The notes beneath the pieces are model-generated. The model saw only the letters and a program-made list of their open reading frames with translations. It was not told the origin of the DNA and did no database searches. Source: Rhizobiales bacterium Ga0077556 (GTDB lineage: Bacteria > Pseudomonadota > Alphaproteobacteria > Rhizobiales > Phreatobacteraceae). From it: a stretch of 42,323 bases of DNA. How positions within the stretch are numbered: position 1 is the stretch's first letter; each line of letters starts with the position of its first letter. Positions 18,823 to 29,278 of the stretch are shown piece by piece. Location of the stretch: NCBI GenBank assembly GCA_001464235.1, contig LNFH01000341.1, positions 1 through 42,323 on the forward strand, read 5' to 3'. The position numbers were made by a program, and so were the translations under genes.

Positions 18823-19794
18823 ATGCCGCTCGAGACCGACGCCGTGCTGGACCGCCGCCTTCTCCGCCGCAAGGTGACGTTCTGGCGCGTGCTCAGCGTC
18901 TTCGCCGTGGTCGTCGCGCTCGCCGTGGCGGGCCTCGCCGGTGCGCAGCGCTTCGGCTGGACTGTCCCGCTGGAGCACGTCGCCCGCGTCGAGGTGAAGG
19001 GCGTCATCACCCAGAACGCCAATCTGGTGCGCACCATCGAGGCGCTGGGGCGCAACCGCAACGTCCGGGCGGTGATCGTCACCATCGACTCCCCCGGCGG
19101 AACGGTCGCTGGCTCCGAGGCGCTCTACACCGCCATCCGCAGGGTGGCCGCCGCCAAGCCGACGGTGGCCGTGGTGGAGGGAACCGCCGCATCCGGCGGC
19201 TACATCGCCGCCATCGGCACGGACCACATCGTCACGCGCGAGACCTCCATCGCCGGCTCGATCGGCGTCGTGGCGCAGTTTCCGAACGTCGTGAGGCTGC
19301 TCGACACGCTGGGCGTCCGGGTGGAGGCGATCCGCTCCTCGCCGCTGAAGGCCATGCCGAGCGGCGTCGAACCGACGAGCCCGGAGGCCCTCGCCGCCCT
19401 GAGGGAGATCATCACCGACAGCTACGACTGGTTCCAGCGCATCGTGAAGGAGCGCCGCGGCCTCACCGACGAGCAGTTGCGCACGGTGGCCGATGGCCGT
19501 GTCTTCGTCGGGCGCCGCGCCCGGGACCTCAGGCTCATCGACCAGATCGGCGGCGAGCAGGAGGCGCGCGCCTGGCTCGCGACGAAGGGCGTTCCGGCGA
19601 CCATGCGCGTGCAGCTGCATCGGCCGGCGAGCGAGACGAACCTCTCCTGGCTGCGCAGCCTGTCGGGCAACCTCGCAGAGGCGGCCGGCCTTGCCGACTG
19701 GGCCGAGCGCATCCGCAGCTCGGCGCTGGCGACGCAGATCGAGCGCTCGTCGCTTGACGGCCTGCTGGCTCTCTGGCAGCCTCCAACCCCATGA
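18823..19794 (+). CDS. sppA: Signal peptide peptidase SppA
   Basis: [53 protein letters not shown]. Confidence 0.93.
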   Translation: MPLETDAVLDRRLLRRKVTFWRVLSVFAVVVALAVAGLAGAQRFGWTVPLEHVARVEVKGVITQNANLVRTIEALGRNRNVRAVIVTIDSPGGTVAGSEALYTAIRRVAAAKPTVAVVEGTAASGGYIAAIGTDHIVTRETSIAGSIGVVAQFPNVVRLLDTLGVRVEAIRSSPLKAMPSGVEPTSPEALAALREIITDSYDWFQRIVKERRGLTDEQLRTVADGRVFVGRRARDLRLIDQIGGEQEARAWLATKGVPATMRVQLHRPASETNLSWLRSLSGNLAEAAGLADWAERIRSSALATQIERSSLDGLLALWQPPTP

Positions 19795-19843
19795 CAGATT
19801 TCGCAAAATTCAATCGGGAGCGCTCCTCGGGGGTGCGGGCACC

Positions 19844-20128
19844 ATGATCAAGTCCGAACTTGTGCAGAAGATTGCAGAGCAGAACCCCCAGCTCTACCAG
19901 CGCGACGTCGAGAACATCGTCAACGCCATCCTCGACGAGATCGTCGGGGCACTCTCCCGCGGTGACCGGGTGGAACTGCGTGGCTTCGGCGCCTTCTCGG
20001 TGAAGGCGCGCAGCGCCCGCGTCGGCCGCAACCCGCGCACCGGCGAGCATGTCGAGGTCGAGGACAAGGTCGTGCCGTTCTTCAAGACCGGCAAGGAGAT
20101 GCGTGAGCGTCTGAACAAGGGCGCCTGA
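19844..20128 (+). CDS. ihfB: Integration host factor subunit beta
   Basis: [33 protein letters not shown]...[50 protein letters not shown]. Confidence 0.96.
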   Translation: MIKSELVQKIAEQNPQLYQRDVENIVNAILDEIVGALSRGDRVELRGFGAFSVKARSARVGRNPRTGEHVEVEDKVVPFFKTGKEMRERLNKGA

Positions 20129-20130
20129 TC

Positions 20131-20490
20131 ATGCTGCGCCGCATCGTCAACTGGCTGTTCCTCGCACCCGTGGCCGTGATCGCCGTGATCCTCGCGGTCG
20201 CCAACCGGGCGCCGGTCACGCTGTCGCTCGATCCCTTCGCCCGCGGATCCTCCACCTTCGCCTTTTCCGTGCCGCTGTTCGCCGTGGTGATCCTGTCGAT
20301 GATCATCGGCGTGGCGATCGGCGGCCTCGCCGTCTGGTGGAAGCAGGGTCGCTACCGCAAGCGCTGCCGTGCCGCCGAGAGCGAGCTCGCCGCGGCGCGG
20401 AGCGATGCCGACCGGCTCAGGGCCGATCTCGCCCGCCGCGAACCGCCGCAGGGCGGCGCCGTCGCCTTCCTGAATCGCCCGGCCGCCTGA
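20131..20490 (+). CDS. LapA/DUF1049 family membrane protein
   Basis: VIAVILAVANRAPVTLSLDPF... two TM helices; immediately after ihfB as is common in Rhizobiales. Confidence 0.8.
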   Translation: MLRRIVNWLFLAPVAVIAVILAVANRAPVTLSLDPFARGSSTFAFSVPLFAVVILSMIIGVAIGGLAVWWKQGRYRKRCRAAESELAAARSDADRLRADLARREPPQGGAVAFLNRPAA

Positions 20491-20499
20491 CATCCCTCC

Positions 20500-21459
20500 A
20501 TGCGCATCATATCCGCCGCCGAAATCGCCGCCGCCCTGTCCTATCCGGCGCTCGTCGACGCTTTGGCCGAGGCCTTCCGGTCCGACGTCACGGTGCCGCT
20601 GCGCCATCACCATCCGATCCCGCAGGCGGATGGCGTCCCGGAGGCGATGCTGCTGCTGATGCCGGCCTGGACACCACCGGGTGACGGCGCCTTCGTCGGC
20701 ACCAAGCTCGTCTCGGTCTATCCGGGCAACGGCGCCCGCGGCCTGCCGTCCATCTATGGCAGCTACGTGCTGTGCAACGGCGAGACCGGCGCGCCGCTCG
20801 CCATCCTCGACGGCACCATGCTGACGGTCTGGCGCACGGCCTGCGCCAGCGCTCTGGCCTCGCGCTACCTGTCGCGGCCCGACGCCTCGCACATGGTGAT
20901 GGTGGGTGCCGGCGCGCTCGCCCCCCACCTGATCCGCGCCCATGCCGCGATCCGGCCGATCCGCCACGTCACGCTCTGGAACCGGTCGCGCGAGAAGGCC
21001 ACCGCCCTTGCCGAGGGCCTCGGCCGCACCGTGCCGGGCGTCAGCATCGCGGTCGCCGGCGACCTGCAGGCGGCGGTGGAGGAGGCCGACATCGTCACCT
21101 GCGCCACCATCTCGTCCGATCCGATCGTGTCCGGCGACTGGCTGAAGCCCGGCGCCCATCTCGATCTCGTCGGCGGCTACACGCCCGCCATGCGCGAGGC
21201 GGACGATGCGGCGGTTCGCCGCGCCAGCCTCTTCGTCGACACCCGCATGGGCGGCCTGAAGGAAGCCGGCGACATCGTCGATCCGATCAAGCGCGGGATC
21301 ATCGCCCAGAGCGACGTGAAGGCCGACCTGTTCGACCTCGCCCGCGGCGTCCATCCCGGCCGGGCATCGCCCGACGAGATCACGCTGTTCAAGTCGGTCG
21401 GCACGGCGCTGGAAGATCTCGCCGCCGCCATGCTGGTGTGGCGATCGCTGCCCGTCTAA
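20500..21459 (+). CDS. Ornithine cyclodeaminase / mu-crystallin family protein
   Basis: MRIISAAEIAAALSYPALVDALAEAF..., GTKLVSVYPGN, LDGTMLTVWRTACASALASRYLSRPDASHMVMVGAGALAPHLIRA. Confidence 0.92.
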   Translation: MRIISAAEIAAALSYPALVDALAEAFRSDVTVPLRHHHPIPQADGVPEAMLLLMPAWTPPGDGAFVGTKLVSVYPGNGARGLPSIYGSYVLCNGETGAPLAILDGTMLTVWRTACASALASRYLSRPDASHMVMVGAGALAPHLIRAHAAIRPIRHVTLWNRSREKATALAEGLGRTVPGVSIAVAGDLQAAVEEADIVTCATISSDPIVSGDWLKPGAHLDLVGGYTPAMREADDAAVRRASLFVDTRMGGLKEAGDIVDPIKRGIIAQSDVKADLFDLARGVHPGRASPDEITLFKSVGTALEDLAAAMLVWRSLPV

Positions 21460-21468
21460 GACAGGGCC

Positions 21469-22106
21469 ATGTCCCTCCTGGTCAAGATCTGCGGCGTCAC
21501 CACGCCGGACGCCATCGACGCCGCCGTCTCGGCCGGCGCCGAAGCCCGCGCCACCTGTCGATCACGGCGGCCCGCTCCCTCGCCGACCGTGCGGCGGGGC
21601 GTGCGCGGGTCGTGGCGCTCACCGTCGACGCGACCGACGAGGACCTCGAGACGATCGTCGCGGGACTCTCTCCGGACCTGCTGCAGCTCCACGGCGAGGA
21701 GACGCCCGCGCGGGTCGCCGCCGTCCGTGCGGCCTTTTCGCTCCCCGTCATGAAGGCGGTGGGTGTCGCCGATGCCGACGACCTCGAAGGCCTCGACGCC
21801 TATGCCGCGGTCAGCGACATGCTGCTCGTCGACGCCAAGCCGCCGAAGACGGCGGATGCGCTTCCGGGCGGCAACGGGCTGACATTCGACTGGCGCCTGG
21901 TGGCCGGCCTTGACCCCGGACGCCCTGTCATGCTTTCCGGTGGCCTTCATCCCGGCAACGTGGCCGAGGCCGTCCGGCTGACCCGATTGTCCGGCGTCGA
22001 CGTATCTTCGGGCGTGGAAAGCGCGCCGGGCCGCAAGGACCCGGACAGGATCAGGGCCTTCGTGGCCGCCGCCCGCTCTGCGCAGGGCGAAGGAGAACGG
22101 GAATGA
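21469..22106 (+). pseudogene. trpF: Phosphoribosylanthranilate isomerase, interrupted by an apparent out-of-frame deletion near 21542
   Basis: Frame 1: MSLLVKICGVTTPDAIDAAVSAGA. Frame 0 from about 21543: SPRHLSITAARSLADRAAGRARVVALTVDATDEDLE...LLQLHGEE...MLLVDAK...[16 protein letters not shown]...[24 protein letters not shown]. The conserved D-x-V-G-F-V-F segment is missing. Confidence 0.9.
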
Positions 22107-23320
22107 ACGCTCCGCTGAAGCCCAATTCGTTCCGGTCGGGACCGGACGAGAACGGCCGTTTCGGCATCTATGGCGGCCGCTTCGTCGCCGAGACGCTGAT
22201 GCCCAACATCCTGGAGCTGGAAGCCGCCTATCGCGAGGCGCGCAACGACCCGGCCTATGTGGCGGAGATGGCGGGCCACCGGACCCACTTCATCGGCCGT
22301 CCCTCGCCGCTCTATTTCGCCGAGCGGCTGACCGAGCATTTCGGCGGCTGCAAGATCTACCTGAAGCGCGAGGAGCTGAACCACACCGGCTCCCACAAGG
22401 TGAACAACGTCCTCGGCCAGATCCTGCTCGCCCGCCGCATGGGCAAGAAGCGCATCATCGCCGAGACGGGTGCCGGCCAGCACGGCGTCGCCACCGCGAC
22501 GCTCTGCGCCCGCTTCGGCCTCGAATGCATCGTCTACATGGGCGCGGTGGACGTCGCCCGGCAGGCGCCGAACGTCTTCCGCATGAAGATGCTGGGCGCC
22601 ACCGTCGTTCCCGTGCAGTCCGGCGCCAAGACGCTGAAGGACGCCATGAACGAGGCGCTGCGCGACTGGGTCACCAACGTCGAGACGACCTTCTACTGCA
22701 TCGGCACCGTCGCAGGTCCCCATCCCTATCCGGCCATGGTCCGCGACTTCCAGTCGGTGATCGGCGAGGAGACCCGCGAGCAGATGCTGGCGCAGGAAGG
22801 GCGCCTGCCCGACAGCCTCATCGCCTGCGTCGGCGGCGGCTCCAACGCCATCGGCCTGTTCCACCCCTTCCTCGACGACCCTTCCGTCGAGATCTACGGC
22901 GTGGAGGCGGCCGGCCACGGCCTCGACAAGCTGCACGCCGCCTCGATCTCCGGCGGCAAGCCGGGCGTCCTGCACGGCAACCGCACCTATCTGCTGATGG
23001 ACGAGGACGGGCAGATCCAGGAGGGCCACTCGATCTCCGCCGGCCTCGACTATCCCGGCATCGGTCCCGAGCATTCCTGGCTGAACGACATCGGCCGCGT
23101 CACCTATCTGTCGGCCACCGACGACGAGGCGCTGGAGGCCTTCCAGCTGATGTCGAAGGTGGAGGGCATCATTCCGGCGCTGGAATGCGCCCATGCCATG
23201 GCCAAGGTCGCGGAGCTCGCCCCGACCAAGCCGAAGGACCACATCATGGTCATGAACCTCTCCGGCCGCGGCGACAAGGACGTGCCCCAGGTCGCCGAAA
23301 TCCTGGGGACCAAGCTGTGA
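22103..23320 (+). CDS. trpB: Tryptophan synthase subunit beta
   Basis: [47 protein letters not shown]. Confidence 0.98.
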   Translation: MNAPLKPNSFRSGPDENGRFGIYGGRFVAETLMPNILELEAAYREARNDPAYVAEMAGHRTHFIGRPSPLYFAERLTEHFGGCKIYLKREELNHTGSHKVNNVLGQILLARRMGKKRIIAETGAGQHGVATATLCARFGLECIVYMGAVDVARQAPNVFRMKMLGATVVPVQSGAKTLKDAMNEALRDWVTNVETTFYCIGTVAGPHPYPAMVRDFQSVIGEETREQMLAQEGRLPDSLIACVGGGSNAIGLFHPFLDDPSVEIYGVEAAGHGLDKLHAASISGGKPGVLHGNRTYLLMDEDGQIQEGHSISAGLDYPGIGPEHSWLNDIGRVTYLSATDDEALEAFQLMSKVEGIIPALECAHAMAKVAELAPTKPKDHIMVMNLSGRGDKDVPQVAEILGTKL

Positions 23321-24153
23321 CCACCCGCCTCGACACCCGCTTCGCCGACCTCGCGCGCGAGGGCCGCGCCGGCCTCGTCACCTACGTCATGGCGGGCGAT
23401 CCCGACCGCGAGACGGCAAGGGCCATCCTGAAGGCCCTGCCGGGCGCGGGCGCCGACGTCATCGAGTTCGGCATGCCCTTCACCGATCCGATGGCCGACG
23501 GCCCGTCGATCCAGGCGGCGGGGCTGCGCTCGCTCTCCGGCGGGCAGACGCTGAAGAAGACCCTGGAGGACATCGCCTGGTTCCGCCAGGGCGACGCGGC
23601 GACGCCGATCGTCCTCATGGGCTACTACAATCCGATCTACATCTACGGCGTGGAGCGATTCCTCGCCGACGCCAAGGCCGCGGGCGTCGACGGCCTGATC
23701 GTCGTCGACCTGCCGCCGGAGGAGGATGCCGAGCTCTGCATCCCGGCCCTCGAGGCGGGGCTCAACTTCATCCGCCTGGCGACGCCGACGACCGACGACA
23801 AGCGCCTGCCGACGGTGCTCGGCAACACCTCGGGCTTCGTCTACTACGTCTCGATCACCGGCATCACCGGCGCCGCGACGCCCGACTTCGGCAAGACCGC
23901 CGAGGCGGTCGCGCGGATCAAGCGGCACACCGACCTGCCGGTCGCGGTGGGCTTCGGCGTGAAGAACGCCGACCATGCGAGCGCCGTGGCCCGCGGCGCC
24001 GACGCCGTCGTGGTCGGTTCGGCGCTGGTTGAGGCGCTGAAGGGCTCGCTCGACGCCGAGGGCAAGGCGACCGCCGGCACGGTCGGCGCGGTCACCGGCC
24101 TCGTCGGCTCCATCGCGTCCGGCGTGCGACATGCCCGCAAGGCTGCGGAGTGA
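23317..24153 (+). CDS. trpA: Tryptophan synthase subunit alpha
   Basis: GTG start overlapping trpB stop (GTGA); [47 protein letters not shown]. Confidence 0.97.
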   Translation: MTTRLDTRFADLAREGRAGLVTYVMAGDPDRETARAILKALPGAGADVIEFGMPFTDPMADGPSIQAAGLRSLSGGQTLKKTLEDIAWFRQGDAATPIVLMGYYNPIYIYGVERFLADAKAAGVDGLIVVDLPPEEDAELCIPALEAGLNFIRLATPTTDDKRLPTVLGNTSGFVYYVSITGITGAATPDFGKTAEAVARIKRHTDLPVAVGFGVKNADHASAVARGADAVVVGSALVEALKGSLDAEGKATAGTVGAVTGLVGSIASGVRHARKAAE

Positions 24154-24202
24154 TGCACATCGCCTCGTGATCCCTTATATTGGCCGCGAGGAGGCTTGGG
24201 TC

Positions 24203-24457
24203 ATGAGCGAGCCTGAGAACCTGATCCTGGCACATCTGCGCGACTTGCGGGCGGACATGACCGCCAGGTTCGATGCAGTCGATCGACGGTTCGAAGCCAT
24301 CGAGGCCCGCCTCGACAAGCTCGACGCGAACGCGGTGAAGTTCATGCGCTCCTTCGTCGGCCACCGCACCATGACCGAACGCACTTTCGCCAGTTTCGAG
24401 GTTCAGCTCGAACAGCTCGAGGCGCGCATCACCCGCCTGGAACGCGCCGGCGCCTGA
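24203..24457 (+). CDS. Small coiled-coil protein between trpA and accD
   Basis: [41 protein letters not shown]... heptad-like pattern; 84 aa. Confidence 0.65.
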   Translation: MSEPENLILAHLRDLRADMTARFDAVDRRFEAIEARLDKLDANAVKFMRSFVGHRTMTERTFASFEVQLEQLEARITRLERAGA

Positions 24458-24486
24458 GCGCCACCGTCTTTTGCCACAGAGGCCCT

Positions 24487-25389
24487 ATGAACTGGATCAC
24501 CGACGTTCTGCCCCCGAAGATCCGCTCGTTCCTGAAGCGGGACACGCCGGAGAACCTGTGGATCAAGTGCCCGGAGACCGGGCAGATGGTCTTCCACAAG
24601 GACCTGGAGAGCAATCTCTTCGTCATTCCGGGCTCGGGCGTGCACATGCGCATGGGCTCGACTGCCCGTCTCCGGTCGATCTTCGACAACGGCACATGGT
24701 TCGACGTGCAGCTCCCCGACGCGCCGCTCGACCCGCTGAAATTCCGTGACGAGAAGCGCTACGTCGACCGGCTGAAGGACGCCCGCACCAAGACCGGCAT
24801 GGCCGACGCGATCAAGGTCGGCTACGGCAAGCTGGAAGGCCTCGCCGTCACCGTCGCCGTGCAGGACATGGACTTCATGGCGGGATCGCTCGGCACGGCC
24901 GCGGGCGAGGCCATCGTCAAGGGGATGATGACGGCGGTCGAGAAGAAGACGCCCTTCATCATCTTCACCGCCTCGGGCGGCGCGCGCATGCAGGAGGGCA
25001 TCCTGTCGCTCATGCAGATGCCGCGCACGACGGTGGCGGTCCAGGCGCTGCGCGACGCCAAGCTGCCCTACATCGTGGTGCTGACCAACCCGACCACCGG
25101 CGGCGTCACCGCCAGCTACGCGATGCTGGGCGATGTGCATATCGCCGAGCCGGGCGCGCTCATCGGCTTCGCTGGGCCGCGCGTGATCGAGCAGACCATC
25201 CGCGAGAAGCTTCCCGAGGGGTTCCAGCGCGCCGAGTACCTGAAGGACCACGGCATGGTGGACCTCGTCGTTCACCGCCACGACCTCCGGGCGACGCTGG
25301 CGCGGCTCTGCCGTGTGCTCACCAAGGCGCCCGTCCCGGCCACGGTGGTCCCGGCCGCCGATCCGGCCCCGGCAGCCGCCGCCTCCTGA
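24487..25389 (+). CDS. accD: Acetyl-CoA carboxylase carboxyltransferase subunit beta
   Basis: [15 protein letters not shown]..., [63 protein letters not shown]. Confidence 0.97.
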   Translation: MNWITDVLPPKIRSFLKRDTPENLWIKCPETGQMVFHKDLESNLFVIPGSGVHMRMGSTARLRSIFDNGTWFDVQLPDAPLDPLKFRDEKRYVDRLKDARTKTGMADAIKVGYGKLEGLAVTVAVQDMDFMAGSLGTAAGEAIVKGMMTAVEKKTPFIIFTASGGARMQEGILSLMQMPRTTVAVQALRDAKLPYIVVLTNPTTGGVTASYAMLGDVHIAEPGALIGFAGPRVIEQTIREKLPEGFQRAEYLKDHGMVDLVVHRHDLRATLARLCRVLTKAPVPATVVPAADPAPAAAAS

Positions 25390-25495
25390 CGCACGCCCTG
25401 CCCGCTCCGACGGGCGGTGCACGATCCACCGCTCCGACCGCCCGCTCAGTTCCGCTCGGTGCAGCCGGCGGACCACCGCCCCAAGTTGTCCCGCC

Positions 25496-26818
25496 ATGAC
25501 GGTTGCCGAAACGCCCATCGCCGCCATTCTCGACCGGCTGGCGAAGCTCCATCCGAAGCTGATCGACCTGTCGCTCGACCGGATGACCGGGGCGCTGGAG
25601 CGGCTCGGCAATCCGCACCTCGCCCTGCCGCCGGTGATCCACGTCGCCGGTACGAACGGTAAGGGCTCGACCTCCGCCTTCGCCCGCGCCTTCCTGGAGG
25701 CCTCCGGACGCACGGTCCACGTATACACCTCGCCGCATCTGGTGAAGTTCAACGAGCGCTACCGGCTGGGCGCCGCGGGCGGCGGCCGGCTGGTGGACGA
25801 CGCGACGCTCGCCGACGTTCTCCTCGAGGTCGAGCGCGTCAACGAGGGCCAGCCGATCACGCAGTTCGAGATCACCACCATCGCCGGCCTGATGCTCTTC
25901 GCCCGCCACCCGGCCGATGCGGTGATCCTCGAGGTCGGCATGGGCGGCCGGTTCGATGCGACCAACGTGGTGCCGCGGCCGGCGGTGAGCGTCATCACGC
26001 CGGTGTCGATGGACCATGCCGACTTCCTCGGCGACACCGTCGCCAAGATCGCGGGCGAGAAGGCCGGCATCCTCAAGCGCGGCCGGCCGGCCGTGATCGC
26101 ACGGCAGACCCCGGAGGCGCTGGCGGTCATCGAGGCGGCGGCGGATGCGACCCGCTCGCGCCTGTTCGTCTCCGGCCTCGACTGGTTCGCCCGCTCCGAA
26201 AACGGCCGTTTCGTCTTCCAGGACGAGGACGGTCTGATCGACGCGCCGCCGCCGCGGCTGGCGGGCGTCCACCAGTTCGAGAATGCCGGAACGGCGCTGA
26301 TGGCCGTGAAGACCGCGGGCTTTGCCATGACGCCCGCGGCGGTGGAGCGGGGCCTGCAGACGGTGTTCTGGCCGGGGCGGCTGCAGCGCCTCACCGGCGA
26401 CATCCTCGCCGCCCTGCCGACCGGGGCCGAGGTCTGGCTCGACGGCGGCCACAATCCCGGCGGCGGCGAGGTGCTGGCCGAGGCCGTCAGCACCATGCAG
26501 GCGCGCCAGCCGAAACCGCTGGTGATGATCGCCGGAATGGTCTCGACCAAGGACCCCCTGGGGTTCCTCGACCATTTCAAGCCCCTCGCCCCGCGGGTGC
26601 TGGCGGTGCCCTTCGCCTATCCTGCGGCCTTCTCGGCCGCTGCGCTCGCCGAGGCAGCGCGGGCCTCGGGACTGGAGGCGACGGCCTGCGACAGTCTCGA
26701 GTCGGCTCTCGCGGCCGTTCGTGGCGAGCCGGGTCGCCTGCCGCCGCGGGTGCTCATCACCGGCAGCCTCTATCTCGCCGGCGAGGTTCTCGCGCGGGAC
26801 GGCTGGACGCCCTCCTGA
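25496..26818 (+). CDS. folC: Bifunctional folylpolyglutamate synthase/dihydrofolate synthase
   Basis: VIHVAGTNGKGSTSAFARAFLEASG, YTSPHLVKFNERYR, LDGGHNPGGGEVLAEAV. Confidence 0.95.
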   Translation: MTVAETPIAAILDRLAKLHPKLIDLSLDRMTGALERLGNPHLALPPVIHVAGTNGKGSTSAFARAFLEASGRTVHVYTSPHLVKFNERYRLGAAGGGRLVDDATLADVLLEVERVNEGQPITQFEITTIAGLMLFARHPADAVILEVGMGGRFDATNVVPRPAVSVITPVSMDHADFLGDTVAKIAGEKAGILKRGRPAVIARQTPEALAVIEAAADATRSRLFVSGLDWFARSENGRFVFQDEDGLIDAPPPRLAGVHQFENAGTALMAVKTAGFAMTPAAVERGLQTVFWPGRLQRLTGDILAALPTGAEVWLDGGHNPGGGEVLAEAVSTMQARQPKPLVMIAGMVSTKDPLGFLDHFKPLAPRVLAVPFAYPAAFSAAALAEAARASGLEATACDSLESALAAVRGEPGRLPPRVLITGSLYLAGEVLARDGWTPS

Positions 26819-26880
26819 GCCCGCCGGGAACTTCGGCCCCCGTCGCCTCGTTGGTCCCCAGGACCCGAGGAGGACACGCC

Positions 26881-27054
26881 ATGGACGATCCCGACCAGAC
26901 CGCCCCCGCCCCGCGCGACGACGGCCAGGTGCCGCCGCGCCCGCCGACCGCTCGCGAGCGGGACGAGATGAAGACCGGCAACCACCGCGCCGATCCTCCC
27001 GCGAACGAGAAGTCCCTTCCCGTCGAGGACCTGAACGCCTCGAACGACAAGTAG
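26881..27054 (+). CDS. Small, Pro/Asp-rich probably disordered protein (57 aa)
   Basis: MDDPDQTAPAPRDDGQVPPRPPTARERDEMKTGNHRADPPANEKSLPVEDLNASNDK; preceded by GAGGAGGACACGCC. Confidence 0.5.
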   Translation: MDDPDQTAPAPRDDGQVPPRPPTARERDEMKTGNHRADPPANEKSLPVEDLNASNDK

Positions 27055-27060
27055 AACCCG

Positions 27061-28284
27061 TCAGAATGTGCGGCGGAAGCCGAAGAGATCGGCGTCGGGA
27101 TCACCGGTCCCGGCGATCTGCCCGCGCAGGATCTGGGCGGCCATCATCGAGAAGGTGATGCCGTTGCCGCCGTAGCCGAGCACGGCGTAGCAGCCGGGGA
27201 GGCGCGGCACCGGCCCGATGGAGGGCGTTCCGGTCTCGGAGGCGCCGAAGGACCCACACCACGCGTAGTCCGCCTCGGTATCGATGCCGGGCAGCAGGGT
27301 CGCGAGCTTCGCCTGGATCGCCTTTATCTTGGTGGGCAGCAGCGCATCGCGGGTGTCTTCGTCGGAAAAGTCCTCGTCCTCGCCACCGCAGATGATGCGA
27401 CCGTCCTGGTCGGACCGGAGATAGAGGTAGGGCTCCGACGCCTCCCAGACGAAGGGAAGGTCGGCGGAGAAGGCGCGCGGCTGCGGACGGGTGGCGAGGC
27501 AAAAGGTCGAGACGACGCGGTGGCCCTTGCGGGGCACCTTCTTGGGGAGTTCGTAGCCGGTGGCGAAGACCAGAGTCGTGGCGCGCACCACCGGACCTTC
27601 CTCGGTCTCCACGGAGACGCCGCCTGCGGTCGCCTCCACCTGCGCCGCCGTCACCGGAGCGTAGAGCCTGGCGCCGCGCCCCAGCGCCGCACGGAGGAAC
27701 CCGGCGGCGAGGCGACGCGGATCGGCGGCGAGATTGCCGTGACCGAGGATCGCCGGCCGTCCCGCGATGCCGTAGCGCTCCCGCACCGCCGGACCGGTCA
27801 GCAGCGAGACCTCGAAACCGGCCCTCCTGCGCGCATCGGCCTCCAGCGCGAGGGCATCGCGGTCGAGCAGGTCGCCGGCCAGATAGAGCGTGTCGCGATC
27901 CGCGAGGTCGGCGTTGATCCCGAGATGCACGGCGCGCTCCCGCAGCGCCCCGAGGGCGAGCTTGGATCGCCGCCAGATGCGCTCGGCGCGGTCGCGGCCG
28001 ATCCGCTCGGCGAGCATGGTGAGCGGTGTGTCGATCTCGTATTGCAACAGGGCCGTAGACGCCGGCGTGGAGCCGAGCAGCGGCCCACGGCGATCGAGGA
28101 TGACCACGTCGAGGCCGGCGTCGGTCAGCGCGTCGGCGACCATCGCCCCGGAAATCCCGGCGCCGAGCACGACCACGTCGGCCTTGACGTCGCGCGTGAG
28201 CTCGAGGGTCGGAATGGCGGCGAGCGGTCGCGACATCCAGGGGGATCGGCCCGTGCGCAGATCCCTGGCGACGGTGGCGGCCAT
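27061..28284 (-). CDS. FAD-dependent oxidoreductase (DAO family)
   Basis: VVVLGAGISGAMVADALTDAGLDVVILDRRGPLLGSTPAST; C-terminal GCYAVLGYGGNGITFSMMAAQIL. Confidence 0.93.
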   Translation of the reverse strand: MAATVARDLRTGRSPWMSRPLAAIPTLELTRDVKADVVVLGAGISGAMVADALTDAGLDVVILDRRGPLLGSTPASTALLQYEIDTPLTMLAERIGRDRAERIWRRSKLALGALRERAVHLGINADLADRDTLYLAGDLLDRDALALEADARRRAGFEVSLLTGPAVRERYGIAGRPAILGHGNLAADPRRLAAGFLRAALGRGARLYAPVTAAQVEATAGGVSVETEEGPVVRATTLVFATGYELPKKVPRKGHRVVSTFCLATRPQPRAFSADLPFVWEASEPYLYLRSDQDGRIICGGEDEDFSDEDTRDALLPTKIKAIQAKLATLLPGIDTEADYAWCGSFGASETGTPSIGPVPRLPGCYAVLGYGGNGITFSMMAAQILRGQIAGTGDPDADLFGFRRTF

Positions 28285-28392
28285 TGGCAAACCTCGGGGT
28301 TGGGGGAGACGATCGCGGCGACGAGAGTTCGCCCGTCAGCGAACAGGAATGCGCGAGGCCGGAATTCGTTCCCTCCCCCGTTACCGCGGGGA

Positions 28393-29214
28393 TCAGCTGA
28401 GGCGGCCGGCGATGGCGCTGGCGAGTTGCCAGAGAAGGCGACGCGGCGCCATCCACCAGGGGTCGACAGGCGCGGCCGTCGGCGCGACCTGCCCGGACGC
28501 GGCCACGGGCATCAGCACGCCCACCAGAATGTCGCCGTCGGTCACGTAGCGGTCGCCACCCCCGTTGCGCCCGGCGAGGGTCGCGCCTGAGCCGGGGATG
28601 AAGTAGCGGGCGCCGAGCCGGCCGGCATCGGCGAGGCCATCCATCACGAAGGCGCGTTCGGCATCGACGTCAGGCGCGATGTGGTGGGTGATCTGTCCGG
28701 TGAGGTGGCTGAAGCCGACGCCCCGGTCGAAGCTCGCCGCGCCGAGGTGGAGCGGGCGGCCGTCGGCGGCGTCGTCGAGGGCCTTCCAAAAGCGGACGTG
28801 GTGGCGGCGGTCCGCCGAACCCCCTACCGGCTTCTCGAAGGCGAGATCCTGCATGCGGCCCTCGAAGTAGAGCGGCGACACCGGCGCATCGGGATAGGGG
28901 CGGTCGAGGGCGACGGAGAGGCCGATGGCGAGCGCCGAGCGGAACGTCACGGGATCGGCCGGTCGCCACCCCGCGGCATGCATGGCGGCGACGAGAGCCC
29001 GCGTATCGCCCACGAGGCCGACATTGACGGGATCGCCGGGAATGCCGCTGGCCGTGGTGGTGACCATCGGCCGGCGGGCGAGGCCCGGGTGATGCTCGTG
29101 CCGGAACCAGAGCGCGGGCGCCAGCATGTAGGCTGTGACGAGGTAGAGCGCGGCGGCGAGAGCCAGCAGGACGGGAAGCCGGCGCAGCCGGCGCGCGGGA
29201 CGGCGGGATGTCAT
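28393..29214 (-). CDS. LssY C-terminal domain-like protein
   Basis: NVGLVGDTRALVAAMHAAGWRPADPVTFRSAL...APVSPLYFEGRMQDLAFEKPVGGSADRRHHVRFWKAL...GAASFDRGVGFSHLTGQITHHIAPDVDAER. Confidence 0.75.
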   Translation of the reverse strand: MTSRRPARRLRRLPVLLALAAALYLVTAYMLAPALWFRHEHHPGLARRPMVTTTASGIPGDPVNVGLVGDTRALVAAMHAAGWRPADPVTFRSALAIGLSVALDRPYPDAPVSPLYFEGRMQDLAFEKPVGGSADRRHHVRFWKALDDAADGRPLHLGAASFDRGVGFSHLTGQITHHIAPDVDAERAFVMDGLADAGRLGARYFIPGSGATLAGRNGGGDRYVTDGDILVGVLMPVAASGQVAPTAAPVDPWWMAPRRLLWQLASAIAGRLS

Positions 29215-29278
29215 GGCGGCACCCTAGCGACGGGATGGCGGGCTCGCCAGACGCGCTGAATCCTGCTGTTCTCCGCCC

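Noticed and set aside
18631-19806. 391-aa minus-strand ORF opposite sppA
   Set aside because: Antisense artefact; SppA motifs on the plus strand are decisive.
19894-21354. 486-aa minus-strand ORF opposite ihfB, lapA-like and ornithine cyclodeaminase genes
   Set aside because: Antisense artefact crossing three well-supported genes.
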